Counted from the stretch's first letter, positions 9,010 to 18,307 are shown. The stretch: 64,000 nucleotides of DNA from an uncultured Fibrobacter sp. (GCA_946413655.1 CAMKLO010000008.1:1-64000), one strand, 5' to 3'. Made by a program: numbers and translations. Notes: generated by a model from the letters alone, not told the origin.

Positions 9010-9990
9010 ATGATGCAGTCGAATTGTTATCGCCGTATTTTTGTGCTTGGCTCTGGTTTCAGCAAGTCTTTTTCACCGCAGATGCCCACGCTCCGCGACT
9101 TGAACGAACTTATCCCTTTTGGAATTCCGGATGAGTTTCCGCATTTTCGCGATTACTGCAAGCGTTTTTTGACGCTTTGCAACGGCGATAGCGATTACCT
9201 CGGCATCGAGCCTTTGGCAACGTCCATTCTCTCGGCGCAGATTTTTCCGGGCGAGCGGGAACGCCTTTACCATGCGTCGTTGCGCTTTGAGCTTTTGCGC
9301 TTTATCGCAAGCGTTATCCGTAGCGACAACGTGTTAGACGCGTCGTCGTCGGCGATTCTCAAACAGTTCCTCGTTTCGTGCGAAAATGATTCCGCATCAG
9401 GCTCTCGCGAAACGCTTCTGCTCTCGTTCAATTACGACACGCTGATTGAAACGGCAATTGCAAATGATAAAGAACTTTGCGAACAAGTTTCCGTCGATTA
9501 TGGCGTAAAAATTGACCCTGCCGACCGCTCGGCAAAGCGCGGCAAGAAAACCCGGACGATTGACCTTATCAAATTGCACGGCTCGCTCAACTGGTTCCCC
9601 GTCAAGGGTGCAAGCGACGAACTCGACTTGAAAAACGTCTGCGAGGTCGAGCCGCAAGACCGCAGTTTCCCGATTTACTGCGAGGATACTCCGATATTCA
9701 TTCCGATGGCGCATGCCAAGGAATCCTTCTTGCGCGGGAGCCTTTTCAACTTGCTATGGTCTAAGGCCGATTACTATCTGAAAAATGCCGAAGAGATTTA
9801 CTTTATCGGTTACGGATTCCCGAAGACGGATGTCAACAATCTGGAATTCCTGTTGCGCCACCGCGACCGATTCAAGAAAGTGGTCGTGTTTGAACGCAAT
9901 GACCGCTCCGACTTGCAGCGCTTGCAAAAACTGCTTGGTGAAAATCTCGTCGAGTCTTGCGACGCAAAAGAGTTCTTGGAAAAACTTTAA
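9010..9990 (+). CDS. SIR2-like domain protein (possible NAD-hydrolysing enzyme)
   Basis: A protein of 326 residues with sirtuin-like features: a glycine-rich nucleotide loop GSGFS at residues 14-18 followed by MPTLRDL, FNYD at 140-143, and KLHGSLNWF with the candidate catalytic His at residue 190. The final third (IYFIGYGFPKTDVNN) matches the end of SIR2_2-type domains. Proteins of this type act as NADases in several anti-phage systems (Thoeris, DSR and similar), but here no partner gene is adjacent: upstream is a repeat element, and downstream a radical SAM gene starts 18 bases later. A defence role is therefore only a guess. The start could be 9010 or the next ATG at 9013. Confidence 0.7.
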   Translation: MMQSNCYRRIFVLGSGFSKSFSPQMPTLRDLNELIPFGIPDEFPHFRDYCKRFLTLCNGDSDYLGIEPLATSILSAQIFPGERERLYHASLRFELLRFIASVIRSDNVLDASSSAILKQFLVSCENDSASGSRETLLLSFNYDTLIETAIANDKELCEQVSVDYGVKIDPADRSAKRGKKTRTIDLIKLHGSLNWFPVKGASDELDLKNVCEVEPQDRSFPIYCEDTPIFIPMAHAKESFLRGSLFNLLWSKADYYLKNAEEIYFIGYGFPKTDVNNLEFLLRHRDRFKKVVVFERNDRSDLQRLQKLLGENLVESCDAKEFLEKL

Positions 9991-10008
9991 ATTGCCATAA
10001 TAAAGTAA

Positions 10009-11361
10009 ATGAAAAAGAGTTTGTTGATTAAATTGATTCAACCTAAGATGTACCGTCGTCCGATGGATACGGATATCAAGTTGCACATGGCGCCTCCTCT
10101 AGGTTTGCTTACGATTGTAAATCTTGTTCGAAAAGAACACCAAGTGCAATTAGAAAATGAGAATATTCAACAAATTCATTATGACGATACGCCTGATATT
10201 GTCGGGATTTCGGTCACGGTTGACACTTTGCCGAGGGCAATCGAGATTTCTCGGCGTTTTCGTGAAAAAGGCTGTATCGTTGTTGCCGGAGGGATTCATA
10301 TAACTACAGCTTATGATACCATTCCGGAAAATGTTTTTGATGTACTTTGTATCGGAGCTGCTGAGGGAATGTGGCCGCAGATTATCAAGGATTTTCAGGA
10401 AAATAATTTAAAGCCAGTCTATCGTTGCCAAAAGGCGCTCGAAGGGAATCAAATCGTTTCGCCAGCATACGATTTTCTAAAAAAAGGTGAATATTTGTAT
10501 TGCCATGTTGTGCATACGAGCCGTGGTTGCCCCTTCCGTTGTGATTTTTGTTATAACAGCGCAAAAGCGCATCAATATGTAAATCGCAATATCGAAGATG
10601 TTCTGGCTGATATCAAAGCGGTTCGTTCAAGGCATATCATGTTTATCGATGATAATTTTGCGGGAAACCCGAAATGGACGAAACAGTTTCTTAAAGAAAT
10701 CATGCCTTTGCATTTAAAATGGAGAGCAGCGGTATCCATCAATACCGCCTTTGACGAAGAAATGCTTGACTTGATGAAAGAATCGGGGTGCCAAAGTTTA
10801 TTTATCGGTTTTGAAAGCATCAATCCAGAATCTGTACGTGGTGTTCATAAAGTGCAGAACCATACGCAGGAATACGAAAAGGCGATTAGGGCGATTCATG
10901 AAAAAGGAATAATGATTAATGCAAGTTTTGTATTCGGGCTAGACGGAGATTCTCCCGAAACGTTTAGAACAACGCTTGACTGGATTGTGAAAAATAAAAT
11001 TGAAACGGTTACGTCGCACATTCTGACTCCTTATCCTGGGACGGCTCTCTATGACAGGATGAAAGCTGAAGGAAGAATTTTGACTGAAGACCTCTCGCTT
11101 TACAATACCGCTCATGTGGTTTATCAACCGAAAGGAATGACTAAACAGGAACTGTATCAAGGTTATCTTTGGATATACAAGCAAATATATAGCCTGAAAA
11201 ATATAATACGTCGGTGTCCAGAATCGAAAAGTGTAAGAGCTTCTTATTTTACGTTTAATTTTCTTTATCGTAAATATGGAAAATTTACAGATAAACTCTG
11301 CCGTGCGCTGTCATATGAAAAGATTGGATCAATTGCTGAGAGAATAGCAAAATCCATTTAA
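10009..11361 (+). CDS. Cobalamin-binding-type radical SAM protein
   Basis: A protein of 450 residues. Residues 1-135 form a Rossmann-like B12-binding-type domain (PPLGLLTIVNLV, DIVGISVTVDT, VVAGGIHITT). A radical SAM core follows, with CPFRCDFC giving the 4Fe-4S ligands C174, C178 and C181. Later blocks (MFIDDNF, SLFIGFES, SFVFGLDGD) are typical of the BchE/HpnP-like group. Substrate unknown. It follows the SIR2-like gene by 18 bases and is lower in GC than its neighbours, hinting at a different origin. The B12-binding domain lacks an obvious DxHxxG motif, so cobalamin may bind base-on or not at all. Confidence 0.85.
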   Translation: MKKSLLIKLIQPKMYRRPMDTDIKLHMAPPLGLLTIVNLVRKEHQVQLENENIQQIHYDDTPDIVGISVTVDTLPRAIEISRRFREKGCIVVAGGIHITTAYDTIPENVFDVLCIGAAEGMWPQIIKDFQENNLKPVYRCQKALEGNQIVSPAYDFLKKGEYLYCHVVHTSRGCPFRCDFCYNSAKAHQYVNRNIEDVLADIKAVRSRHIMFIDDNFAGNPKWTKQFLKEIMPLHLKWRAAVSINTAFDEEMLDLMKESGCQSLFIGFESINPESVRGVHKVQNHTQEYEKAIRAIHEKGIMINASFVFGLDGDSPETFRTTLDWIVKNKIETVTSHILTPYPGTALYDRMKAEGRILTEDLSLYNTAHVVYQPKGMTKQELYQGYLWIYKQIYSLKNIIRRCPESKSVRASYFTFNFLYRKYGKFTDKLCRALSYEKIGSIAERIAKSI

Positions 11362-11376
11362 AAAACTCAGCGGTTT

Positions 11377-12333
11377 TTAAAATTCCGGCGCCTTGAAATG
11401 CCCGTAGAGTTCGCGGCCGTCGAATACCCAGACGACTGCTTTTTTGCCTTCTAAAAATCTTCTCTTGCCTTTGAACATTTGCGGGCCGATGTTGCCGCCG
11501 CCGACTTTGCTGATGGTGAATGTCTCGACGCTTGTCAGTGATGCGATGTACGCCCCGATTTGTGCTCCGTAAGATTTTCCTTGCCCGGCATTGCTATCGC
11601 CGATGATGATGATGGGCGCTTTTTTGGAGCCGCGGTACTTGTAGCCGTCGGTGCCCAGAACTTTTTGTTCCTTTATTTTGTAATCAATTTCTTTGCCGTG
11701 AAGCAAGTCGTAGAGGTTTCCGGTGCCATCGACAATGGTGTCGCGTAGCGGGTAACGTTTGCGGTTCATGCCGTAGAGGAGCGGCGCGATGGAATCGGCT
11801 GCCATTTTGGCGAGCACGAACCTGGCGGGGCCTGTGCAGTGGCTCTCGTACGGCTCGAATAAGGGCGCTTCGTTGCCTTGTTCTTTATGAAGTTCCTTGA
11901 ACTTGTCGAGGGCGTCAATGACGGTGACGTTTTTTTTGCGGAGTTTTTGAACCCACTTCTTGTATTGCGGAAGGTTGATGCCTTTTTTAGCCTTGTCGGA
12001 ATAATATTCGGGGACGATTTGTAGTTTGTCTGGAACGGGGACGACGATGAGCTTGATGCCGCGACTTTCGAGCGAGTCCTTGAATGCGATGATTTGTGGC
12101 GTGTTGTCGGTCCAGCGCTTGGTGGCGTTCAAGAGGCTTTCTTGCAAGAATAGCCATTCATCCTTGCCTTCGACGACGCATGTGACTTCTTCGGTGGTGC
12201 TGCCGCATTTTTTCATGTCGCGCACCATCTGCTTTTGCAATTCGGATGCGGCGGTGGCTTGCGCAGGCCACAAAGTGCACAAAGCGAAAAGCGCCACTAG
12301 GGCGCTTCTTGCAATGGTTCTGCATTGCGTCAT
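11377..12333 (-). CDS. AlgX/AlgJ-like SGNH-hydrolase-fold protein, secreted
   Basis: About 318 residues. I start at 12333, which gives a signal peptide (MTQCRTIARSALVALFALC...); the longer reading frame to 12429 only translates an intergenic repeat. Features resemble the SGNH-like domain of alginate O-acetylation proteins (AlgX/AlgJ): EWLFLQESLLN near the N-terminus, LIVVPVPDKLQIVPEYY, and IIIIGDSNAG with the candidate catalytic Ser. The usual DxHW block is replaced by ESHCTGPARFVLAK. It probably acts in the periplasm on a polysaccharide. The start codon lies inside a GTCATTCTGA repeat, so this start is uncertain. Confidence 0.65.
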   Translation of the reverse strand: MTQCRTIARSALVALFALCTLWPAQATAASELQKQMVRDMKKCGSTTEEVTCVVEGKDEWLFLQESLLNATKRWTDNTPQIIAFKDSLESRGIKLIVVPVPDKLQIVPEYYSDKAKKGINLPQYKKWVQKLRKKNVTVIDALDKFKELHKEQGNEAPLFEPYESHCTGPARFVLAKMAADSIAPLLYGMNRKRYPLRDTIVDGTGNLYDLLHGKEIDYKIKEQKVLGTDGYKYRGSKKAPIIIIGDSNAGQGKSYGAQIGAYIASLTSVETFTISKVGGGNIGPQMFKGKRRFLEGKKAVVWVFDGRELYGHFKAPEF

Positions 12334-12402
12334 TCTGAGCCATTTATGGCGAAGAATCCAGTCGTTTAAAACACTGGGTCTTTCATTGGCGTTCAGGATG
12401 AC
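12329..12402. repeat. Inverted pair of GTCATTCTGA...GAATCCAG repeats
   Basis: Plus copy 12329-12361 and minus copy 12374-12402 face each other across 12 bases. The left boundary of the pair contains the proposed start codon of the AlgX-like gene on the minus strand. Confidence 0.7.
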
Positions 12403-12423
12403 GCTTGCGCGATGGAAAACCTT

Positions 12424-12466
12424 AATCACTAACCACCAACCACTGTTTACTAACCACTAGGTTACT
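12424..12466 (-). repeat. Heptamer array at the folD stop codon
   Basis: Five phased units on the plus strand (AATCACT, AACCACC, AACCACT, GTTTACT, AACCACT; 12424-12458) are followed by AGGTTACT, which overlaps the folD stop codon (12462-12464). On the minus strand the units read AGTGGTT, AGTAAAC and so on. Confidence 0.75.
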
Positions 12467-13301
12467 TAATCAACGATTCCCCGGATTCCACGCTCTGGTA
12501 GATGAGGGTGTTGATGGTCATGGGGCCGACACCGCCCGGAACCGGAGTGTATGCGGATGCGACTTCTTCGAGACCTTTTTCGATATCGCCTACGCCACCC
12601 GGATGGTAACCGGCATCGACGACGACTGCTCCCGGCTTGATCCAGGACTTCTTGATGAATTCCGGCTTGCCGACGGCGCCGACCAGGATGTCCGCCTGCT
12701 TCACGAATTCGGGGAGGTTCTCGGTCTTGCTGTGGCAGATGGTCACGGTGCAGTTCGCGTTCAAAAGCATCATCGCCATCGGCTTACCGAGGATGGCGCT
12801 GCGGCCGACGACTACGGCATGCTTACCAGAAAGCGGGATGTTGTAGGCCTTGAGTAGTCTCATGATGCCGGCCGGTGTTGCGCAGCCGTAGGCTTTTTCA
12901 CCCATGGACATGCGACCAAAACCGAGGCAGGTCACGCCATCGACATCCTTGCGGGCGTCAATCGCTTCGAATGCGGCGCGTTCGTCGATGTGGCGCGGGA
13001 CCGGATGCTGCAAGAGGATGCCGTGGACGTTCGGGTTTTCGTTGAGTTCCTGGATTTTGTCGAGGAGTTCCTTGGTCGTGGTGTTCTTGTCCATCACCAC
13101 GCGGATGCTTTCCATGCCCACACGGGCGCAGGCGTTGCCCTTCATCTTGACGTATGTAGCGCTTGCCGGATCGTCGCCCACGAGAATCGTCGCAAGAATC
13201 GGGGTCTTGCCGGTCTTTTCCTTGAGCGTTGCCACGCGGGCGCTGAGTTCTTCTTCAGTGGTCTTGGCAAGAGCCTTGCCGTCCAAAATGAGTGCTGCCA
13301 T
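12462..13301 (-). CDS. folD: Methylenetetrahydrofolate dehydrogenase/cyclohydrolase
   Basis: This 279-residue protein has the normal size and all landmarks of bifunctional FolD, which interconverts 5,10-methylene-THF and 10-formyl-THF with NADP. Visible blocks are [21 protein letters not shown] (with the substrate Lys), [16 protein letters not shown], the nucleotide loop [13 protein letters not shown] and PGGVGPMT. The start at 13301 ([12 protein letters not shown]) is supported by GGAG six bases before it and by family length; a 13-residue longer frame upstream is not needed. It is followed by a heptamer array and then by the AlgX-like gene on the same strand. Confidence 0.96.
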   Translation of the reverse strand: MAALILDGKALAKTTEEELSARVATLKEKTGKTPILATILVGDDPASATYVKMKGNACARVGMESIRVVMDKNTTTKELLDKIQELNENPNVHGILLQHPVPRHIDERAAFEAIDARKDVDGVTCLGFGRMSMGEKAYGCATPAGIMRLLKAYNIPLSGKHAVVVGRSAILGKPMAMMLLNANCTVTICHSKTENLPEFVKQADILVGAVGKPEFIKKSWIKPGAVVVDAGYHPGGVGDIEKGLEEVASAYTPVPGGVGPMTINTLIYQSVESGESLIK

Positions 13302-13412
13302 AAAATCTCCGTTTTTTTCAAATTTAAAAAAATTGGACATGCCACTAAAGGGATTTTCTGATTAAAAAAGGGGATGCTCGCGGTTGACAAATAAAAAGGA
13401 GGGCGTCCTGTA

Positions 13413-13440
13413 AAAAAAACAAAGCCCGCGGTGGCGGGCA
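13413..13440 (-). terminator. Rho-independent terminator for the 13471-13719 gene
   Basis: Read on the minus strand: GCCCGC-CACC-GCGGGC stem followed by a T-rich run (from the A tract at 13412-13420). Confidence 0.7.
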
Positions 13441-13470
13441 TGACAATCGAAAGAGCTTTAAAGATAATAG

Positions 13471-13719
13471 TTAAAAGATGTCTTCGAGGAATGACGGGAT
13501 GATTACGCTTACGAGTGCCCATGGATAGGAGAGCGCGCCCTTGAGCCAACCCGTGGAATAGACTCGCTCAGGGTTTTGGAAATGTAGTTCACTGTAACCT
13601 TGAGAGGAGGATTCCGTGATGACTTTAGTTAGGGAATCTTTAACGTTATCAACGGATTCGTCGAACAGTCTTTTCTGGGCTGTTGCAGAATCAATATAAC
13701 ACTTAAAGCTGTTTTTCAT
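13471..13719 (-). CDS. Small hypothetical protein (82 residues)
   Basis: I do not recognise a family. The protein starts MKNSFKCYIDSATAQ, has a mostly polar first half and a more hydrophobic C-terminus (LSYPWALVSVIIPSFLEDIF) that could attach to a membrane. AAAGGAAAAT lies upstream of the ATG as a weak ribosome-binding site, and a good terminator follows, so the unit is complete: AT-rich promoter region, gene, terminator. This supports a real gene despite its size. Alternatives are a leader peptide or a spurious frame. Confidence 0.5.
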   Translation of the reverse strand: MKNSFKCYIDSATAQKRLFDESVDNVKDSLTKVITESSSQGYSELHFQNPERVYSTGWLKGALSYPWALVSVIIPSFLEDIF

Positions 13720-13893
13720 AGGATATTTTCCTTTCGAGGTAAAGATAGTATATTTGTAAGGTTTTTTAAAGGGGTATTGTGTGTTTTCGTTTACATTTGT
13801 GAATTTTTTTGATTTTTATTACATTTTTTAACGCTTTTGGGGTGTAAAAACATATTTTATTGTGGCAATTTTTTTTGATTTGGAGCCGTTTTT

Positions 13894-14760
13894 ATGAAAA
13901 TTTCCAGCTTTTTGCCGATTTTAATTGCTGGGGGAGCACTTGTTGCGTGTGGCGGAAGCAAGTCCGTTGTCAATCAGAATGGCACCTCCGCAAACGGTTC
14001 GGGGGTAAAAATAGCTCCTGTGGAAGCTCCCGAACTTTCTCCAGTTCCGGAAACGGCACCGTCTCAGGAGCAGAAAATGTTCATGGACAACGCCGTTGAC
14101 CGCTACAGCTATGCGCTTGGTGTGGATTTCGGGCGTGCAGTTTCCAATATCAACGTCCCCGTGAAGCTGGATGTTCTCATTGACGCTATGCGGGATGTTC
14201 TCGATCCTAGCCGTGAAGTTCTCATGACGGATTCACAGTCCGAAGCTGCTTTGCAGGACCTGCTTTCCCAGATGCAGATGCAGAAGGATGTTGACGATGC
14301 GGCTGCGGCCCGCAAGGCATTGGGCGAACAGGCGGCGTTCCTTGCGAAGAACATCCAGGAACCGAACGTCAAGGTGACGACCAAGGGTGTCCAGTATATC
14401 GTGCTCAAGGAAGGTACGGGAATCAAGCCCAAGGCGTCGGACAAGGTGCGGGTGCATTACGTGGGTACGTTGCTTGACGGAACGGAATTTGACAATAGTA
14501 TTAGGCGCGGTTCCCCGATGGAATTCCCGGTGACGGCGGTCATCGAAGGCTGGCAGGACCTGCTCCTGGAAATGAAGGTCGGCGAAAAGGTGAAGGCTTG
14601 GATTCCGAGTGCGCTTGCCTATGGCGAAACCGGTGCTCCGCCAAATATTCCGGCGAACGCGCTCCTCGTGTTCGAGGTGGAACTGTTGCAGGTCTTTGCG
14701 GAAGCCCCTGCTGGCGGGATGCTCGCCCCTGCTAAAGGTTCCGTCGTTCCGGCGAAGTAA
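13894..14760 (+). CDS. FKBP-type peptidyl-prolyl isomerase, lipoprotein
   Basis: A protein of 288 residues with a lipoprotein signal (MKISSFLPILIAGGALVAC, lipid Cys at residue 19). Residues about 65-150 match the FKBP N-terminal dimerisation/chaperone domain (RYSYALGVDFGR). The FKBP fold follows, with DKVRVHYVGTLLDGTEFDNS, FPVTAVIEGWQDLL, AYGETGAPPNIPANALLVFEVELL. It should act as a folding helper on the periplasmic side of the outer membrane, like Mip/FkpA. A strong terminator follows, so it is probably monocistronic. Confidence 0.9.
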   Translation: MKISSFLPILIAGGALVACGGSKSVVNQNGTSANGSGVKIAPVEAPELSPVPETAPSQEQKMFMDNAVDRYSYALGVDFGRAVSNINVPVKLDVLIDAMRDVLDPSREVLMTDSQSEAALQDLLSQMQMQKDVDDAAAARKALGEQAAFLAKNIQEPNVKVTTKGVQYIVLKEGTGIKPKASDKVRVHYVGTLLDGTEFDNSIRRGSPMEFPVTAVIEGWQDLLLEMKVGEKVKAWIPSALAYGETGAPPNIPANALLVFEVELLQVFAEAPAGGMLAPAKGSVVPAK

Positions 14761-14784
14761 AAATTGCGATTTTGATGTTTAAAT

Positions 14785-14812
14785 GCGAAGGATGTTCCGT
14801 CCTTCGCTTTTT
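14785..14812 (+). terminator. Rho-independent terminator after the FKBP gene
   Basis: Perfect 8-bp stem GCGAAGGA/TCCTTCGC with a 7-base loop and a following TTTTT run. The next ATG is only about 20 bases further on. Confidence 0.85.
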
Positions 14813-14832
14813 CTGTTGCTACTTTTTATGCC

Positions 14833-16191
14833 ATGAGTAACGCAACGTCCGATTTTTATTCTCAGCACTTCGAAGTTGCCGGGTTCATCCGGGAAGTGTT
14901 TGGTTACATGGATAGGTTCAAGGGGCAGCTGTTCGTCCTTAAAATCGACGATAGCCTGATGGACCATCCGATGTTCCCCGTGCTGATGCGGGATATTGCC
15001 CTTTTGCACAAGGCGGGCATCCGCATTATCATCGTGCCGGGCACGCGAAACAGCATTGATGCACAGCTCAAGGCCTGGGATCTTGAAACGGAATTCTACA
15101 ATGGTGTGAGGCTTACGAGCGAAGAGGCTTTGCCGCTTATCGAGCAGGCGTCTTTGGGCGTTGCGCAGCGCATCATGAGCCATTTGACGGCAAGCGGGCT
15201 CAGCGGTATTCAGGGCAACTGGATTCTGGCGCGCAGCATGGGCGTTACCAACGGCATCGACTACATGCGCACGGGCCGCATCGAACGCATCCAGCGCGAC
15301 CTCCTGGAACAGCTCATGAACGAGAAGTTTGTGCCTATCATTCCGCCGATTGGCTGGAACAAGATTGGGCATGCTTACAATATTTCGAGTACAGAACTCG
15401 CCACGGAACTCTGCAAGTATTTGCAGGTCGGCAAGTTGTTCTTTATCGGTAGTCAGAGCGGTATCAAGCTCGATGGCCTTGTGACCGGCAAGAATACCAA
15501 GTATCTGGAACCGACGGACAACGGCCTCATTTCGGCAATGGACGTGGATCAGGCAAAGGAACTTTTGGAACTCAATTCGGACGTGCTCGACTTTGCGCAG
15601 ATGGACTACCTTATGAATGCCATCAACGCTTGCGAAGCGGGGGCGAACCGTGTTCACTTGTTGAGTGGCGAATTCCAGGGCAGCGTATTACAGGAAGTGT
15701 TCTCCGCCCGTGGTGACGGAACCATGGTGTACGCGAACCAGTATTCGTGCATCCGTCCGGCAAACATCGAGGATATCCCGGATATCTTGCGTATTATGCA
15801 GGATTACATTGCGAAGGGCTACCTCGTGCCACGCACGCAAGAATCCATTTCTGAGAAATTGGATGATTATGTTGTCTATAGCATTGACAATAGCATCCAC
15901 GGTTGCGGCGCGCTCCACGCGTTCGAAGATGGCATGGCCGAGGTGGCGGGAATCGCAGTCGGTGCGAACTACCGCAAGTCAGGCATTGGCGAGGCGATTG
16001 TACGTCACCTGATTTCGCTTGGCCGGATGAAGGGTTACAAGACTCTGTTCTTGCTCACGACACAGGCTCTCGATTGGTTCTACCAGCTCGGATTCGAGGA
16101 TGGTACGGTTCAGGATTTGCCGAAGAGCAAACGCGAACATTACAATCAAAAGCGTAAGTCTAGAATATTGGTGCTCCCGCTGGAGAAATAA
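14833..16191 (+). CDS. argA: Amino-acid N-acetyltransferase (N-acetylglutamate synthase type)
   Basis: A protein of 452 residues with two domains: an amino-acid-kinase-like domain (about 1-285; LFVLKIDDSLMD, RIIIVPGTRNSIDAQL) and a GNAT acetyltransferase domain (about 305-452; IRPANIEDIPDILRIM, VAGIAVGANYRKSGIGEAIV as the acetyl-CoA loop, FYQLGFEDG). This architecture is classical ArgA, which starts arginine synthesis by acetylating glutamate. The start lies about 20 bases after a terminator and has no clear Shine-Dalgarno sequence. Its stop overlaps the start of the next gene by one base (TAATG). Confidence 0.9.
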   Translation: MSNATSDFYSQHFEVAGFIREVFGYMDRFKGQLFVLKIDDSLMDHPMFPVLMRDIALLHKAGIRIIIVPGTRNSIDAQLKAWDLETEFYNGVRLTSEEALPLIEQASLGVAQRIMSHLTASGLSGIQGNWILARSMGVTNGIDYMRTGRIERIQRDLLEQLMNEKFVPIIPPIGWNKIGHAYNISSTELATELCKYLQVGKLFFIGSQSGIKLDGLVTGKNTKYLEPTDNGLISAMDVDQAKELLELNSDVLDFAQMDYLMNAINACEAGANRVHLLSGEFQGSVLQEVFSARGDGTMVYANQYSCIRPANIEDIPDILRIMQDYIAKGYLVPRTQESISEKLDDYVVYSIDNSIHGCGALHAFEDGMAEVAGIAVGANYRKSGIGEAIVRHLISLGRMKGYKTLFLLTTQALDWFYQLGFEDGTVQDLPKSKREHYNQKRKSRILVLPLEK

Positions 16192-16781
16192 TGAACACTT
16201 TAGAAGCTATCAAGACACGTCGCAGCACGCGCAAGTTCCAGCAGAAAAATGTGGAACACGAAAAGCTCGAAGCCATCGTCGAGGCGGGCCGCTTTGGACC
16301 TACCGGCGGTAATGCGCAGAGCAATCATTTTTTCGTGATTTCGGATGCGGCGGTCATTGCAAAGCTCAAGGAACTCGTGCAGTCCGCTTTTGCAAAGATG
16401 GAACTCCGTGAAGACCTCTACAAGAGTTTGCAAAATTCCATTCGCCTGTCGCAGAAGGGCAACTACTCATTCTGTTACACCGCTCCTGTCTTGATTGTAG
16501 TCGCGAACAAGAAAGAATACGGCAACAACATGGCCGATGTCGCTTGTGCCGTCGAGAACATGATGCTTGCCGCAAACGAACTCGACCTCGGCAGTTGCTA
16601 CATCAACCAGCTCAAGTGGCTGAACGAAGATGCGATGCTCCTTGAATACCTGCGCGGCTTCGGCCTTAAGGACGATGAACGCGTGTATGCTTCCGTCGCC
16701 ATCGGCTATGCCGATACCGAGAGCGGCCTCCCGAACCGTGCGGAATCGCCCCGCGTCGGAAACGAAGTTGTGTTCGTGTAA
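16191..16781 (+). CDS. Nitroreductase family protein
   Basis: A soluble FMN-dependent oxidoreductase of 196 residues. The family start is plain (EAIKTRRSTRKFQ, with the FMN-binding RRSTRKF), followed by EAGRFGPTGGNAQSNHFFV and, further on, ENMMLAANELDLGSCYIN. It is of average length for the family. The ATG overlaps the stop codon of argA by one base, so the two are translationally coupled in one operon, although no metabolic link is obvious. Substrate unknown. Confidence 0.88.
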   Translation: MNTLEAIKTRRSTRKFQQKNVEHEKLEAIVEAGRFGPTGGNAQSNHFFVISDAAVIAKLKELVQSAFAKMELREDLYKSLQNSIRLSQKGNYSFCYTAPVLIVVANKKEYGNNMADVACAVENMMLAANELDLGSCYINQLKWLNEDAMLLEYLRGFGLKDDERVYASVAIGYADTESGLPNRAESPRVGNEVVFV

Positions 16782-16829
16782 CAGGCAGATTTTCTATATT
16801 TGCACCGCAAAGATAGCGTGAAAATTTTA

Positions 16830-16910
16830 CTGGATCCTTCATTTCACTGCGTTTCATTCAGGATGACAATTTGAATATGTCATTCTGAGGCCAAAGGCCG
16901 AAGAATCCAG
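16830..16910. repeat. Two opposed GTCATYCTGA-family repeats
   Basis: A minus-strand copy (16830-16867, beginning CTGGATCCTTC and ending CAGGATGAC) is followed by a plus-strand copy (16879-16910). Here the two point away from each other, unlike the pairs at 7261 and 12329. Confidence 0.7.
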
Positions 16911-16936
16911 TTAAGGTTATGCTATACCGGAAATTT

Positions 16937-16965
16937 CTAGTAACTATTAACTGCACCGAAGGTGC
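16937..16965 (+). repeat. Composite heptamer element, right half with hairpin
   Basis: CTAGTAA and CTATTAA units are followed by the hairpin GCACC-GAA-GGTGC (16953-16965), six bases before the folE ATG. The left half of the element is missing here. Confidence 0.75.
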
Positions 16966-16971
16966 CTTGTC

Positions 16972-17541
16972 ATGATGGATTTTAAGAAAATGGAAGATGG
17001 CTTCCGGATGATTCTGGAAGGCATGGGTGAAGACCCGAATCGTGAAGGCCTTATCGATACGCCGAAGCGTGTTGCGAAAATGTACGCTGAGCTCATGACG
17101 AGCCTTACGGGCGAAATGAAGGCCGAAGACATCCTCAAGACCCGTTTCCACGAAAAGTACGACGAGATGATCATCGTGCCGGACATCCAGTTTGCGAGCA
17201 TGTGCGAACACCACTTCTTGCCGTTTACGGGTAAGGCTCACGTGGCCTACATTCCGGGCGATTGCGTGGTCGGTCTCTCGAAGATTCCGCGCGTGGTGGA
17301 ATTTTATGCCCGCATGCCGCAAATCCAGGAACGCATGACTCGCCAGATTGCCGAACTCATTCAAAAAGTGCTGCAGCCGAAGGGTGTCGCGGTGGTTCTC
17401 GAAGCATCTCACATGTGCATGACGATGCGCGGTGTGAAAAAGCCAGGCGCCATGATGGTCACGACGCAGCTCTTGGGCCGTTTCAAGACCGACGAAAAGA
17501 CCCGCGCCGAGTTCATGTCGCGGATTTACGCACCAAGGTAG
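16972..17541 (+). CDS. folE: GTP cyclohydrolase I
   Basis: A protein of 189 residues, standard for FolE, which makes dihydroneopterin triphosphate from GTP. The zinc and active-site blocks are all present: [19 protein letters not shown] (Cys and His ligands), [21 protein letters not shown] (second Cys ligand) and the C-terminal RAEFMSRI. The ATG at 16972 or the next at 16975 may be used. No Shine-Dalgarno sequence is present; a small hairpin of the repeat element sits directly upstream. Confidence 0.96.
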   Translation: MMDFKKMEDGFRMILEGMGEDPNREGLIDTPKRVAKMYAELMTSLTGEMKAEDILKTRFHEKYDEMIIVPDIQFASMCEHHFLPFTGKAHVAYIPGDCVVGLSKIPRVVEFYARMPQIQERMTRQIAELIQKVLQPKGVAVVLEASHMCMTMRGVKKPGAMMVTTQLLGRFKTDEKTRAEFMSRIYAPR

Positions 17542-17590
17542 TGCTTGCAAATGCTGCCATGGGCGGCGTTGTTTTGTGGGGGCTTATTGC

Positions 17591-17624
17591 AAAAAAAAAA
17601 TCCGGTTTCGCGCCGGATTTTTGC
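17591..17624. terminator. Bidirectional terminator
   Basis: AATCCGG/CCGGATT stem flanked by a 10-base A run and a T run, between convergent folE and the 17638 lipoprotein gene. Confidence 0.85.
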
Positions 17625-17637
17625 TTTTGAAATATCG

Positions 17638-18057
17638 TTACTTTGTTATATACATCCAGATTTTTTTGCCTTTGTCAAAGGCGTGCTCGAAGAAGAGGAT
17701 GTCGTTTCCGTTTCTTTGCAAAAAATCCATTTCGTTCGAAATTTGATAGTTTGAGAAATTCCTGGATTGCATGAATTCTTCGATATCGACAGAGGATACG
17801 CCGTTTTGGATTTGATAATCCGAAACGGTGTTTTCGTGCAGATAGTTTCTTATGGCATGTATTTCGTCGTAGTTGGCAACAACGAGATTTTGAATCCTGT
17901 TCATTGCGGTACTGTATGTGTCGTTCGAAATGGCGCCCAGTTCGATTTTATAGATAGTGTCATCGCCTGATGCGGAGTCATCGCAGCCCGAAAGCCCGAA
18001 GAGGCAGAGAGAAAGAACAAGCAATAGCAAGAAAATTTTTTTCATGGACATTCTCAT
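17638..18057 (-). CDS. Hypothetical lipoprotein
   Basis: About 139 residues with a lipoprotein signal (KKIFLLLLVLSLCLFGLSGC, then DDSASGDD). The mature part (IQNLVVANYDEIHAIRNYL, DIEEFMQSRNFSNYQISNEMDFL) has no family that I recognise. The start is uncertain: ATGs at 18057, 18051 and 18045 are in frame, and all give a working signal peptide; the frame open further upstream to 18141 has no support. An AT-rich motif (TATATATTTGC on the minus strand) before the gene may be the promoter. Confidence 0.65.
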   Translation of the reverse strand: MRMSMKKIFLLLLVLSLCLFGLSGCDDSASGDDTIYKIELGAISNDTYSTAMNRIQNLVVANYDEIHAIRNYLHENTVSDYQIQNGVSSVDIEEFMQSRNFSNYQISNEMDFLQRNGNDILFFEHAFDKGKKIWMYITK

Positions 18058-18307
18058 TTTTGGGGTGGATGTTGCAAATATATATTCTTTGTTGCCAAAA
18101 ATTGAAAATGTATGTTTACAAGGTTCCGATTTCCGGGACATTTACGCCTATTTTTTTCTCCTCGTTTTTTCTTGCTTGGACTTTTTGTCCATGAAACCTT
18201 TCTTGTGAAGATAATCACCGCGTTTTTTTCGGGGTATTTTATGAAATAGCGTAAGGGATGCTAAAAAGGTGTATGGGATGTGGAGTTTTGATTATGAGGA
18301 GCACAAG

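Noticed and set aside
12334..12429. 32-residue N-terminal extension of the AlgX-like protein
   Set aside because: It only translates the inverted GTCATTCTGA repeat pair, and it would hide the signal peptide.
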